A DNA stretch of 64,000 bases from Zunongwangia sp. HGR-M22 (GCF_027594425.1 NZ_CP115159.1:2496001-2560000), one strand, 5' to 3'. Counted from the stretch's first letter, positions 16,638 to 25,717 are shown. Numbers and translations are program-made. The notes: generated by a model not told the origin, from the letters alone.

Positions 16638-16666
16638 ATCTGAAAAGATCCAACAGATAAATTTTT
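16629..16666 (+). terminator. Terminator at the end of eutBC
   Basis: ATCTGTT-A-GATCT pairs with AGATC-C-AACAGAT around a GAAA loop (one mismatch) and is followed by AAATTTTTA. The stem contains the eutC stop codon. Confidence 0.65.
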
Positions 16667-16877
16667 ATTGACTCCATATTCTTTTCAATATTAATTTTAT
16701 TCATTTTTCAATGCATATTATTTTAATCGAATATTTCAGGTATCATAAATGTAGAATTTAAATCAATATCATCTTAAAATAGATATAGTGTATTAAGATA
16801 AATCTCATAACTATTTAAAAACCCGTCACTTGAAAGCAAAATACCTGATATCAAGTATTTTTTAGAATTAATTAAGG

Positions 16878-16915
16878 GTTTAATTTAGATACTTAATAAA
16901 GCATCTAAATTAAAC
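16878..16915 (+). repeat. Perfect 13-base inverted repeat just before the first barrel gene
   Basis: GTTTAATTTAGAT at 16878-16890 and ATCTAAATTAAAC at 16903-16915 are exact reverse complements separated by 12 bases. The right arm ends 7 bases before the ATG at 16923. It could be an operator or a leader hairpin that covers the translation start. There is no T run, so a terminator is unlikely. The second cassette has no comparable repeat. Confidence 0.7.
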
Positions 16916-16922
16916 TTTTAAA

Positions 16923-17597
16923 ATGATCAAAAAACTACTCATTGTATTATTCATTTTCGTCACAGCAAATAAACTATTTGCTCAAAATGAACAAAACAAT
17001 TACGAAAACAGATTTGCTATCGCACTAAACGGCTCAACTCTTGGTGGAGGAATTGAGGTTGCGAAAAACATTTCCTCCCATTTCAATTTAAGACTTAGGG
17101 CTAATACTTTTGGAATCAAAGATTTTATTCAGGAAATAGAAGTAGATGATGCAAATCTAAACGTTACCGCCGATTCTAGATTCTTAGAATTTGATTTGAG
17201 TTTAGAATACCTACCCTTTGAAAATAGCAGTTTTAAACTTGTTGGTGGAGCCGCATATTTTAATGATGGAAAAACAACTGCTTTAGCAAAATACGATGGA
17301 TCCTTCACCTATGGGGAGATCACCATTGGACCAGATGAAATTGGTGATTTAGAACTAACTTTAGATTACAATGGTTTTGCACCATACTTTGGACTTGGAT
17401 TTGGTAGGGCTGTTCCTAAAAAAAGAATTGGAGTTGCCTTCGAAGCAGGGAGCTTTTATCTTCCAGAACCACAAGTTGGCATTAACGCTACAAAAATGCT
17501 TTCCCCAACTGCGGATCAAGCTGAATCACTTCAAGAAAACATTCGTGATTACAGATGGTATCCATTCCTTAACTTAAGACTCTCTGTTAAAATTTAA
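16923..17597 (+). CDS. Outer-membrane beta-barrel protein, cassette copy 1
   Basis: The 224-residue protein has a signal peptide (LLIVLFIFVTANKLFAQ) and alternating amphipathic strands ending in LNLRLSVKI, the hydrophobic/charged ending of a small outer-membrane barrel. Glycine-rich GSTLGGGIEVAKNIS and the block DDANLNVTADSRFLEFDLSL are shared almost unchanged with the protein at 19424-20128. No specific family is recognised. It is followed 9 bases later by a large lipoprotein gene and probably forms an operon with it. A ligand or partner role for the pair is inferred only from co-duplication. Confidence 0.8.
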   Translation: MIKKLLIVLFIFVTANKLFAQNEQNNYENRFAIALNGSTLGGGIEVAKNISSHFNLRLRANTFGIKDFIQEIEVDDANLNVTADSRFLEFDLSLEYLPFENSSFKLVGGAAYFNDGKTTALAKYDGSFTYGEITIGPDEIGDLELTLDYNGFAPYFGLGFGRAVPKKRIGVAFEAGSFYLPEPQVGINATKMLSPTADQAESLQENIRDYRWYPFLNLRLSVKI

Positions 17598-17606
17598 ACA
17601 AAAGCC

Positions 17607-19193
17607 ATGAAAAAATATACTTTAATAATAATCGTACTTGCTTTAATTTTCGTTCCATCCTCTTGCGAAAAAATGCCAGATGAAGTTGTCGATGATTTTA
17701 AACTCGGCATTAATTCAGACTTTCTGGAATATACCTTAGTTGTTCAATTTGTAGATGCAGGTAATCCTATTACCCCTCCTGAAAATATAGAGTTGAAAGT
17801 ATTAGATAACGATAATAATGGTTTATTGGATTCTAATGGTAATAAAGAATTTACAGTTGATAATGGTATAGCATCTTTTATTTTGAATCCTACAAGTAAA
17901 CCCAATGGAGCGGATGATGTTAAAACATATACTATTTATGCTACGGCATCTGGTTTTCTTCCTGTAAATTTTACTGTAAATTTTACAGAAGATCAAAAAA
18001 ATCAAAACTTGACAATAAATATGGTAAATACTTCATCCCCCCCAGAGGGTGTTGCTAATATTACGAAGAATATCCCTTTAATTGGTGGTACTCTTAATAG
18101 TAGTGCTAGCGTTGCAGTAGCTTCTGAAGGAAACAAGATTACTGGCGCAGATCTTACAATAGATTCCGGGACTGAATTCTATGACACAAATAACAATAAA
18201 ATTACAGGGGGATCACTAAGGATTAGTTTAACTCATTTTGATGCTAATGGTGCCGCTTCCTTAAATTCGTTCCCTGGTGGTTTTACACCAGAAAGCGTTA
18301 TTGGTGAAAGTGGAGAAGAAGAAGAAATTTTCTTCGTTACTGCAGGTTTCGCATCCATTGATATGAATATTGATGGCACTAGCATTAGAAAATTCAGCAA
18401 ACCCATAGAAGTCACGATGGAAATAAATCCTAACGGATATAACTTAGAAACAGATTCAGAAATAAAAGTAGGTGACAAAATTCCTGTTTGGAGTTATGAA
18501 GTCGAGTCTGGACAATGGGTTTTTGAAAAGGAAGGAAGCGTTGTAAATAATAGCGGAAAACTTGAAGTTAGTTTTGAAACCGATCATCTTACATGGTATA
18601 ATCTAGATTTTTACGGAAGAAGATGTTACAAATCAAACTCAATTGTAATAAATGCTCCCGGAACAGATGCTTATGATTATTTTTATACAGAATTAGTATA
18701 TGAATACAACGACCAGCCAGTTAGCTATTACGCAAGGAAAAATATGCGATTATATAATAATGCAAAAATAAATTTTTATCGCTGCCCTATAGCCACTTGT
18801 AAATTTAAAATATATTCTGGATCATCATGGTATAATAAAGGAGAACTAATTGCTGAAACTGCTCCATTCAATCCATGCAGCAAAGATATAAGCATAACAT
18901 TACCTGCTTCCGCTTTTCCTGAAGTCGTTTCCGCAGATGTCACTTTGAGTTGTCCAGACTCTAATTTTGAATTCAAACCATCATACTACTTTTATTATAA
19001 AGAAAAGGGGTCTTATTGGTGGAGGTATGGATATATGAGCAACGGAAAATTTCAATCCTACTACATGACTCCAGGCAAAACTTATGATTTTAGGACGTAT
19101 TTTGGGGACCGTATTGAAACAGAATTCACCGTATCCTCTGGTGTAAATTATATTACTATTAATAGCGATGAAATTTGTGAATTTGCACTATAG
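17607..19193 (+). CDS. Large lipoprotein partner of the barrel, cassette copy 1
   Basis: The 528-residue protein has a lipoprotein signal with the lipobox PSSC just before EKMPDEVVDDFKLG. The N-terminal 150 residues look like an immunoglobulin or carboxypeptidase-regulatory-like beta domain (IYATASGFLPVNFTVNF). A central domain carries FPGGFTPESV and FETDHLTWYNLDF. The C-terminal half has paired cysteines and strands ending in NSDEICEFAL. The copy at 20144-21685 has the same order and motifs. No enzyme motif is seen. It is probably a surface or periplasmic binding protein, which is inference. Confidence 0.78.
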   Translation: MKKYTLIIIVLALIFVPSSCEKMPDEVVDDFKLGINSDFLEYTLVVQFVDAGNPITPPENIELKVLDNDNNGLLDSNGNKEFTVDNGIASFILNPTSKPNGADDVKTYTIYATASGFLPVNFTVNFTEDQKNQNLTINMVNTSSPPEGVANITKNIPLIGGTLNSSASVAVASEGNKITGADLTIDSGTEFYDTNNNKITGGSLRISLTHFDANGAASLNSFPGGFTPESVIGESGEEEEIFFVTAGFASIDMNIDGTSIRKFSKPIEVTMEINPNGYNLETDSEIKVGDKIPVWSYEVESGQWVFEKEGSVVNNSGKLEVSFETDHLTWYNLDFYGRRCYKSNSIVINAPGTDAYDYFYTELVYEYNDQPVSYYARKNMRLYNNAKINFYRCPIATCKFKIYSGSSWYNKGELIAETAPFNPCSKDISITLPASAFPEVVSADVTLSCPDSNFEFKPSYYFYYKEKGSYWWRYGYMSNGKFQSYYMTPGKTYDFRTYFGDRIETEFTVSSGVNYITINSDEICEFAL

Positions 19194-19212
19194 GCAAATT
19201 AATAAATTTACT

Positions 19213-19247
19213 AAAAGTCTTCTATAATTATTAGGAGACTTTTTTTC
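19213..19247 (+). terminator. Terminator after cassette copy 1
   Basis: AAAAGTCT at 19213-19220 pairs with AGACTTTT at 19236-19243 and a T run follows, 20 bases after the stop. Confidence 0.75.
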
Positions 19248-19358
19248 ATTTAACAATACTTTTCTTACAAAAATCATGTTTAAATAACAATAAAAGAATT
19301 TTTATTGCCACAAAAAGAGAATATTATCGATAAAAAGCTATTTTCTTAGATAATAAAC

Positions 19359-19366
19359 TATCTTTG
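19359..19366 (+). promoter_or_regulatory. Putative -7 box of cassette copy 2
   Basis: TATCTTTG matches TAnnTTTG exactly, 57 bases before the ATG at 19424. No TTG lies at the -33 spacing. It suggests the second cassette has its own promoter. Confidence 0.4.
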
Positions 19367-19423
19367 CTTTGTAACTTTAACATAAGTTTAAATTACGACC
19401 CCTAATAGTAATTAAGTAGATAA

Positions 19424-20128
19424 ATGATGATGAAAAACTTTTTACCCCGTTTACACCTCAATTTCCTTCTAATTTTATGTTTTCTTTTGATTTCTTGTGT
19501 CGTAATAAGCCAAGAAAATGAAACTTCAAAATATAGTAAGAAATATGCTATTGCCCTAAATGGTTCCACACTAGGTGGTGGACTTGAAATAGCAAGGAAT
19601 ATCTCACCACATTTTAATCTCAGACTGAGAGGTAATATTTTAAGCATTAAAGATTTTGTACAAGAAATTGAAATAGATGATGCGAACCTTAATGTTACTG
19701 CAGATTCAAGATTTCTAGAGTTCGACTTAAGTTTAGAGTATCTCCCTTTCAAACAAAGTAGCTTCAAAATCGTAGGAGGTGCCGCATATTTTAGTGATGG
19801 TGAGACTAAGGCACTAGCAACATATGATGGCTCTTTCGAGTATGGTGAAATTATAATTGGTCCAGAAGATATTGGTGACCTAAGACTTTCTTTAGATTAT
19901 AGCGGTATTGCTCCATATCTTGGTATAGGAATGGGTAGAGCCGTGCCAAAAAATAAATTTGGAATAGCTTTCGAAGTAGGAAGTTTTTATTTACCCGAGC
20001 CAAAGGTTGGAATTGCTGCTACCGGAATGCTCGCTCCTACTGCAAACCAAGCTGAATCTCTTCAAGAAGATATTAAAGATTATAGATGGTATCCATTCCT
20101 CAATTTAAGATTATCAATTAGAATCTAA
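19424..20128 (+). CDS. Outer-membrane beta-barrel protein, cassette copy 2
   Basis: The 234-residue paralogue of the 16923-17597 protein has a signal sequence with a long hydrophobic core (FLLILCFLLISCVVIS). Despite the cysteine, the +1 context and the homologue's Sec cleavage favour an ordinary or ambiguous signal. From residue about 40 onward it is roughly three-quarters identical to copy 1 by eye, including GSTLGGGLEIARNIS, DDANLNVTADSRFLEF, GRAVPK and the final DYRWYPFLNLRLSIRI. It is 15 bases upstream of the second lipoprotein gene. Confidence 0.8.
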   Translation: MMMKNFLPRLHLNFLLILCFLLISCVVISQENETSKYSKKYAIALNGSTLGGGLEIARNISPHFNLRLRGNILSIKDFVQEIEIDDANLNVTADSRFLEFDLSLEYLPFKQSSFKIVGGAAYFSDGETKALATYDGSFEYGEIIIGPEDIGDLRLSLDYSGIAPYLGIGMGRAVPKNKFGIAFEVGSFYLPEPKVGIAATGMLAPTANQAESLQEDIKDYRWYPFLNLRLSIRI

Positions 20129-20143
20129 TTAAATCCCTTACAC

Positions 20144-21685
20144 ATGAAAAGAATAATATTATTAATGATGATGATGGCTGTAGTAATTATTCATACAGCT
20201 TGTGAGAAAAACCCCAATGAAATTGCAGACAATTTTAAACTTGGACTCGATGTAAACTTTTTAGAATATACTGCGCAAGTAGAAATCCAAGATTTGGAAG
20301 ACGGTAGCTATCCTGAAAATATTAAATTAACTCCTGTGACGGATTATGGTACAGCGATTCTCAATTCTGCCGGGGAGCGAAACTTTAAGGTCTCTAAAGG
20401 AAGTATAACTCTTATACTTAATCCTATGGATAGACCTCAATCGGCTAATGAAGTTAAAACTTTTGATTTTATAGCATCGGCTCCCGGTTATCAATCTTCG
20501 AAAGTAAAAGTAAGTTTTACTGAAAACAATAAGACTGTGCAAATTCCGGTTTCTTTGCTTAATAAAACTAAAGAATCAGATGGAGTTAGTTCCGTATCAG
20601 AAAAGGCTGATCTTTCTGAAAGTGAACTTAAGGAGAGCAAAGTTGTGAATTTTGGAAATAAAAGTAACAAACAAACCAATGGATCTGTTGAAGTTAAGGC
20701 AGGAACAAAGTTTTTAAATACAAGTGGCAAAGTATTATCTGGCAGTTCTATTAGTATGGAAGTTATCGACGTAGACGCTAATACCACAAATTTGGTTAAA
20801 ATTTTTCCTGGTGGTTTTACAGATCAAACTGTTTCTAAAAATGGCACTACAGAAAGAACATCATTTTTACCAATGAGCTACACTTCTATTAATATGTACG
20901 TAGGAGATGAAGAGGTAAAAGACTTTAGCGAATCTATAAACGTAAAAATGGAAATTGATAAAAATTTGTATAACCCTAAAACAGCAACTAAAGTTAAAGC
21001 GGGCGATCAATTAGCATTATATAGTTATGAACTGGAAAACGGAATGTGGGTTTATGAAAAAGAAGTTACCATTACAGGAATAGGTAATCAATTATATGCA
21101 AATTTCGAAACAGATCACTTAACTGATTATTCATTAGTTGCCGAGTTACCTGTTTGTTCTGATATTTTTGAAATTAATAATCCAACAGATTCCAATATAC
21201 AGGCGAAAATAGAATTAGAAATTGCTGGTAGTACCGAAACAAGAATTTATAAGATTATTGAGCAAAATCTTGCTCCTGGAGTAAATCAAATTCCTTACAA
21301 TGGAGTAGGTGAAAATATTTCTTTGAAGCTGTACACCTCTGGCAATGTAATTACAGTAGATAATATATCCTGTGGGGAATCTCCTGCTATTGAAATGCCA
21401 ACACCAGATAGCGAATTGCTAACTATTACGATTAATATTCCATGTGAAGATGTGACTCTGAATATAGCTAGCTACCCAATTAAGTATAGAAAATTGGGAG
21501 ATACAACTTGGATTAATGGTATCATCAAAGATCTTGTGTTAAAATCTTACGAAATGGAAGCAGGAAATACTTACGAATTTCAAATTGAATTTGACGGTCA
21601 GATTTATACTTACGAAGAATTCATCAACTCTAACGATTATCAATTTAATGTAGATAGCGAGTTATGTAGTGAGATTAATTTTTAA
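20144..21685 (+). CDS. Large lipoprotein partner, cassette copy 2
   Basis: The 513-residue protein has the lipobox HTAC followed by EKNPNEIADNFKLG, matching copy 1. The N-terminal beta domain, the FPGGFTDQTV motif and FETDHLTDYSLV correspond to copy 1. Similarity is clearly lower than between the two barrels, and it is weakest in the region after residue 150 and in the C-terminal 150 residues (still with a Cys near the end, ELCSEINF). This uneven divergence suggests the lipoproteins bind different things while the barrels keep one job; that is inference. Confidence 0.78.
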   Translation: MKRIILLMMMMAVVIIHTACEKNPNEIADNFKLGLDVNFLEYTAQVEIQDLEDGSYPENIKLTPVTDYGTAILNSAGERNFKVSKGSITLILNPMDRPQSANEVKTFDFIASAPGYQSSKVKVSFTENNKTVQIPVSLLNKTKESDGVSSVSEKADLSESELKESKVVNFGNKSNKQTNGSVEVKAGTKFLNTSGKVLSGSSISMEVIDVDANTTNLVKIFPGGFTDQTVSKNGTTERTSFLPMSYTSINMYVGDEEVKDFSESINVKMEIDKNLYNPKTATKVKAGDQLALYSYELENGMWVYEKEVTITGIGNQLYANFETDHLTDYSLVAELPVCSDIFEINNPTDSNIQAKIELEIAGSTETRIYKIIEQNLAPGVNQIPYNGVGENISLKLYTSGNVITVDNISCGESPAIEMPTPDSELLTITINIPCEDVTLNIASYPIKYRKLGDTTWINGIIKDLVLKSYEMEAGNTYEFQIEFDGQIYTYEEFINSNDYQFNVDSELCSEINF

Positions 21686-21702
21686 GCAAACACGTACTCA
21701 TA

Positions 21703-21736
21703 AAAAAGGGGAATGCTCATTGCATTCCCTTTTTTA
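21703..21736 (+). terminator. Terminator after cassette copy 2
   Basis: AAAAAAGGGG-AATGC pairs with GCATT-CCCTTTTTT around a short loop (one bulge), directly after the lipoprotein stop. Confidence 0.85.
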
Positions 21737-21877
21737 ATTATATCCGATGCCTACAAAAATAATATAAAACCTGACGAATTTGAATAGACCTTCACAAATA
21801 TTTTATGATTAAATAGGATTTTTATATAGAAATAAATGAAATATATTTACAATAATTCACCGAAGTCTAAATAATAG

Positions 21878-21908
21878 TTTGAATAATTAAAATCATAATG
21901 TAGTTTTG
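21878..21908 (+). promoter_or_regulatory. Consensus Bacteroidota promoter of the Nudix regulator gene
   Basis: TTTG at 21878-21881, a 19-base spacer and TAGTTTTG at 21901-21908 match both elements of the consensus exactly. The predicted start of transcription is near 21915, about 12 bases before the chosen ATG. An in-frame TTG at 21906 lies inside the -7 box and so cannot be the translation start. Confidence 0.8.
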
Positions 21909-21926
21909 GAAACTAAACAGAAGGAG

Positions 21927-22679
21927 ATGAGATCGGAATTATTAGATATCCTAAACAAGGATTCAGAAACAAATATTGAAAAAAGTTTACCAAGTATTTC
22001 CATCGATTGCGTCGTTTTTGGGTTTGATACGGCCTCACTAAAAGTACTACTAACAAAAATAAAAGGAAAAGATGGTTGGCTACTGCCCGGTGGATACTTA
22101 CATAAAGCTGAAAATCTAGAAGACGGTGCCTATAGAATATTGGAATCAAGAACAGGCGTTAGTGAAATTTACCTTAACCAATTTAAAACATTTGGTAAGT
22201 TAAACCGAAGTAAAGAATTCTTTTCTGAATATGACGAAAATTTATGGCATAAACGAAGATTTCTTTCCGTGGGCTATTATGCGCTAACCAATTTTGCAAA
22301 GGTAGAACCTAGAGTAGATTACCTGTCTGAAGCTTGTGAATGGAAGAACATTAGCGAACTTCCCGAATTAATGATGGATCATCAAGAAATTTTCGATGCA
22401 GCACTTTTGGAGCTTAGAAAAGGCTTAAACTATCGTCCTGTTGGTCTTAATCTTTTACCAGAGAAGTTTACAATGCCAGAGCTACAAAGATTGTACGAAA
22501 TCATTTTAGAAAAGCCGCTAAACAGAGGAAATTTTTATCGCAAAATGACCAAATATGGTATCTTAAATAAACTAAAAGAAACCAGAAAAGGTGGAGCTCA
22601 TAAAGCACCTAACCTTTATACATTTAATACTGAAACTTATAATGAGGCGCTCGAAAATGGCTTTAAAGAGGCATGGTAG
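21927..22679 (+). CDS. Nudix-fold transcriptional regulator with degenerate catalytic box
   Basis: The start is the ATG at 21927, since the alternative upstream TTG is inside the promoter. The 250-residue protein has an N-terminal Nudix domain (SIDCVVFGFDTASLKVLL, GWLLPGGYLHKAENLEDGA). A C-terminal winged helix follows, including FTMPELQRLYEIILEKPLNRGNFYRKM. This is the NrtR/AraR-like regulator layout, in which the Nudix domain senses a nucleotide-sugar or ADP-ribose-type ligand. The Nudix box should end REUxEExGU but here reads RILESRTGV, so the metal-binding glutamates are lost and hydrolysis is unlikely. No sugar or NAD genes are adjacent, so the regulon is unknown. Confidence 0.88.
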   Translation: MRSELLDILNKDSETNIEKSLPSISIDCVVFGFDTASLKVLLTKIKGKDGWLLPGGYLHKAENLEDGAYRILESRTGVSEIYLNQFKTFGKLNRSKEFFSEYDENLWHKRRFLSVGYYALTNFAKVEPRVDYLSEACEWKNISELPELMMDHQEIFDAALLELRKGLNYRPVGLNLLPEKFTMPELQRLYEIILEKPLNRGNFYRKMTKYGILNKLKETRKGGAHKAPNLYTFNTETYNEALENGFKEAW

Positions 22680-22990
22680 AAGCAACATTATATATTTATA
22701 AACAAGCTTTTTTGAGAAATATCAGTTTTAAATAAAATATTCATTAAAATTCACAAATTGAGAATATAAAAATTCTACCAAATATAGAGTAGCATTGTTG
22801 CTAAAAAGTATGCTCTTTTTGCATGAACGAGTGTACTTTGTCTGATAGCTTAGAAATAAATAATAATTCATTAAATTAGATTGAATTTCTAGTAATTAAT
22901 TAAATACCAAATTAATTATTCTAGATTCTGCCTTCTTTACTTATAGATTGGATATAAAAAAATGAATTAAAGAATAAAACTACTTACAGC
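22680..22990. other. Intergenic region without recognisable content
   Basis: This 311-base AT-rich gap lies between the Nudix regulator and the receiver protein. I see no reading frame, RNA gene, strong hairpin or consensus promoter in it. Confidence 0.5.
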
Positions 22991-23389
22991 ATGAAAAAAA
23001 TTGATCTTGCCTGCATCATCGATGACGATCCCATATTTGTATTTAGCGCGAAAAAAATAATGGAACTGGCCGATTTTTGTAATGGTTTTTTGGTTTTTGG
23101 AAATGGTGAGGAGGCCTTAAACCATCATAGGGCTCTTATATCGTCTGATAAAGAACTACCAGACGTTATTCTTTTAGATTTAAATATGCCTGTAATGGAT
23201 GGATGGGAATTTCTTGAAAATTTTATACAAATAAAGAGTGAAAAAGCTATCACGATCTATATCGTTAGTTCTTCGGTAGATCCAAGCGATATCAATAAAG
23301 CAAAATCTTACGATCACGTTAATAACTATATTGTTAAACCGGTTACTATCGACAGTCTAAAAAAAGTTTTAAAAAATCATAAAGCTTAA
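22991..23389 (+). CDS. Single-domain response regulator (receiver only)
   Basis: The 132-residue protein is a lone CheY-like receiver. It has the acidic cluster DDD at 11-13, the phosphorylatable D63 in LLDLNMPVMDGWEF, a serine at the switch position near 93 (IVSSS) and the conserved lysine K116 in IVKPVT. There is no output domain. It resembles the Rcp1-like receivers that pair with hybrid or phytochrome-type histidine kinases, but no kinase is adjacent. It is flanked on both sides by more than 300 bases of non-coding DNA. Confidence 0.93.
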   Translation: MKKIDLACIIDDDPIFVFSAKKIMELADFCNGFLVFGNGEEALNHHRALISSDKELPDVILLDLNMPVMDGWEFLENFIQIKSEKAITIYIVSSSVDPSDINKAKSYDHVNNYIVKPVTIDSLKKVLKNHKA

Positions 23390-23711
23390 GTTTTATTACA
23401 TTTTAATCTTTTTGCAAGCGGAAGAGTGAAATCCTAATCTACAGATTTTTCTGAAACTGATAGGTAATATCAAATTAGTACTTTAAAAGCACTATTATGA
23501 AATTGAAATAATTTTGCTTTAAGTAAGATTCATCCCCTCAGAAATTCAATTAAAAAGTCAAATAAAGAAGCTTTTAGTCATAACTTTCTAGTTTAATTCA
23601 ATTGTATAATAATTTACTCCTTCTCAAGCCGATGGAGCAATGTCATTGGATCTAAAAGTTTAATATAACACCAGCAATCAAGACTAAAAATAAATATCGT
23701 TATAAAATAAA
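23390..23711. other. Intergenic region without recognisable content
   Basis: The receiver gene and the rpsA terminator are separated by about 320 bases of AT-rich DNA. No gene, RNA or regulatory signal is evident. Confidence 0.5.
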
Positions 23712-23737
23712 AAAACCTCCTTTTTCAAGGAGGTTTT
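23712..23737 (-). terminator. Terminator of rpsA
   Basis: AAAACCTCCTT pairs perfectly with AAGGAGGTTTT (11 bases) around a 4-base loop, with T and A runs outside, 22 bases after the rpsA stop. Confidence 0.9.
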
Positions 23738-23758
23738 AGTTTTTATAAAATCAGGAAA

Positions 23759-25588
23759 TTACTTTCCTTCCATTTTATCTTTAAGAGCTTGAAGATCTGC
23801 GTTTACATCACCAATAGTGGTTTTGTCGTTGTTTTGAGCAGCAGCTTTCTTAGCCGCTTGCTTAACAATCTTTTGCTCTTCTTCTCTGTGAATCGCAGCA
23901 TGAGATGCTACAACACGTTTAAACTCTTTGTTGAATTCAATGATTTGGAATTCTGCAGTTTCACCTTTCTTAAGTTTACTTCCGTCTTCTTTTTCTAGGT
24001 GTCTTTGTGGAACAAATGCAGTGATATCTTCATTAAATTCGATAGTAGCTCCTTTGTCTACGATTTCAGAAATTGCAGCAGTATGTGTAGTACCTACAGC
24101 AAATTCAGTTTCGTATTTATCCCAAGGGTTACTCTCGATTTGTTTGTGACCTAAACTTAATTTACGCCCTTCAACATCTAATTCTAATACAACAACATCT
24201 AATTTGTCTCCAACATTACAGAATTCTGATGGATGCTTAATCTTCTTAGTCCAAGAAAGATCAGAGATATAGATAAGTCCGTCGATTCCTTCTTCTAATT
24301 CTACGAATACACCAAAGTTAGTAAAGTTACGAACTACACCTGTATGCTTAGATCCAACAGGATATTTAGAAGTGATATCAGTCCATGGGTCTGGAGTTAA
24401 TTGTTTAATTCCAAGAGACATTTTGCGATCATCACGATCTAAAGTAAGAATTTGTGCTTCAACCTCGTCACCAACATTTACGAAATCCTGAGCTGAGCGC
24501 AAATGCGTACTCCAAGACATTTCAGAAACGTGGATCAATCCTTCTACACCTTCAGCAACTTCGATAAATGCACCGTAATCTGCGATTACAACTACTTTAC
24601 CTTTTACTTTATCACCAACTTTAAGATTCTCATCTAGAGCTTCCCATGGGTGTTTGTGTAATTGCTTAAGACCTAACTGGATTCTAGTCTTAGCCTCATC
24701 AAAGTCTAAGATTACAACGTTAAGTTTTTGATCTAGCTCAACGATCTCGTTTGGATGGTTGATTCTAGACCAGCTAAGATCTGTAATGTGAACAAGTCCG
24801 TCAACTCCTCCAAGATCAACAAATACACCGTAAGAAGTAATATTCTTAACAGTACCTTCTAATACCTGACCTTTTTCTAATTGACCGATAATCTCTTTCT
24901 TCTGCTCTTCGATATCAGCTTCAATAAGTGCTTTATGAGATACCACAACGTTTTTGAATTCGTGGTTGATTTTCACAACTTTAAATTCCATTGTTTTACC
25001 TACATAAGCATCGTAATCTCTAATTGGCTTCACATCGATTTGAGAACCTGGTAAGAAAGCTTCAATACCAAATACATCTACGATCATACCACCTTTAGTA
25101 CGACACTTCACAAAACCGTTAACGATAAGACTTTCGTCGTGCGCTTTATTCACACGATCCCATGCCATGATCACACGAGCTTTACGGTGAGAAAGCACTA
25201 ATTGTCCTGTAGCATCTTCTCTAACGTCGATTAAAACTTCTACCTCATCACCAACTTTAAGGTCTGGGTTGTAACGAAACTCGTTAAGAGAAATTACACC
25301 TTCACTTTTAGCATTAATGTCGATAATTGCATCACGATCTGTAATATTAATTACTTTTCCTTTTACAACCTCATCATCAAGAGTGTCTACGAAGTTTTCT
25401 TCAACTAATTTTTCGAATTCTTCCAACTTAGAATCATCGATAGGATCGATTCCTTCTTCGTAATTGTGCCAGTTGAATTCTTTAAGGAATTTTTCTGGAT
25501 TAGCTTGTTGCTCAGTCACCTCTGGTTGAGATGCTGTAGCCATTCCTGCTACATCCTGAACGTCCTGATCTTTAATTTCTTCAGCCAT
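23759..25588 (-). CDS. rpsA: 30S ribosomal protein S1
   Basis: The start is placed at the ATG at 25588 (MAEEIKDQ); an upstream in-frame extension would fall in the leader and is not S1-like. The 609-residue protein contains six S1 OB-fold repeats. The third to fifth are clearest (GTVKNITSYGVFVDLGG, GKVVVIADYGAFIEVAEG, GVVRNFTNFGVFVELEEG), each followed by a DGLVHITDLSW-type stretch. S1 binds mRNA on the small subunit. The gene has its own consensus promoter and a leader of roughly 120 bases with a hairpin at its very start. There is no Shine-Dalgarno sequence, as usual in this phylum. Confidence 0.97.
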   Translation of the reverse strand: MAEEIKDQDVQDVAGMATASQPEVTEQQANPEKFLKEFNWHNYEEGIDPIDDSKLEEFEKLVEENFVDTLDDEVVKGKVINITDRDAIIDINAKSEGVISLNEFRYNPDLKVGDEVEVLIDVREDATGQLVLSHRKARVIMAWDRVNKAHDESLIVNGFVKCRTKGGMIVDVFGIEAFLPGSQIDVKPIRDYDAYVGKTMEFKVVKINHEFKNVVVSHKALIEADIEEQKKEIIGQLEKGQVLEGTVKNITSYGVFVDLGGVDGLVHITDLSWSRINHPNEIVELDQKLNVVILDFDEAKTRIQLGLKQLHKHPWEALDENLKVGDKVKGKVVVIADYGAFIEVAEGVEGLIHVSEMSWSTHLRSAQDFVNVGDEVEAQILTLDRDDRKMSLGIKQLTPDPWTDITSKYPVGSKHTGVVRNFTNFGVFVELEEGIDGLIYISDLSWTKKIKHPSEFCNVGDKLDVVVLELDVEGRKLSLGHKQIESNPWDKYETEFAVGTTHTAAISEIVDKGATIEFNEDITAFVPQRHLEKEDGSKLKKGETAEFQIIEFNKEFKRVVASHAAIHREEEQKIVKQAAKKAAAQNNDKTTIGDVNADLQALKDKMEGK

Positions 25589-25697
25589 AATAATTTGCTG
25601 ATTTAAATTTGTATTCTGCGTCTTTCGGAAAATTTTAAGCAAAATAAAACACAGAAGATGTTTACATTTTGATTTTCAAGCCTTTCTGATTCTCCGT

Positions 25698-25716
25698 ACT
25701 CCTGCCAAAAAGGAGT
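25698..25716 (-). promoter_or_regulatory. Hairpin at the 5' end of the rpsA leader
   Basis: On the minus strand ACTCCT and AGGAGT form a 6-base stem around a 7-base loop. It begins near the predicted transcription start and lies about 110 bases before the start codon. A role in S1 autoregulation or mRNA stability is a guess. Confidence 0.4.
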
Positions 25717-25717
25717 G

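Noticed and set aside
21906..21908. TTG as the start of the Nudix regulator
   Set aside because: It is the last part of the -7 box TAGTTTTG, so it would not be in the transcript.
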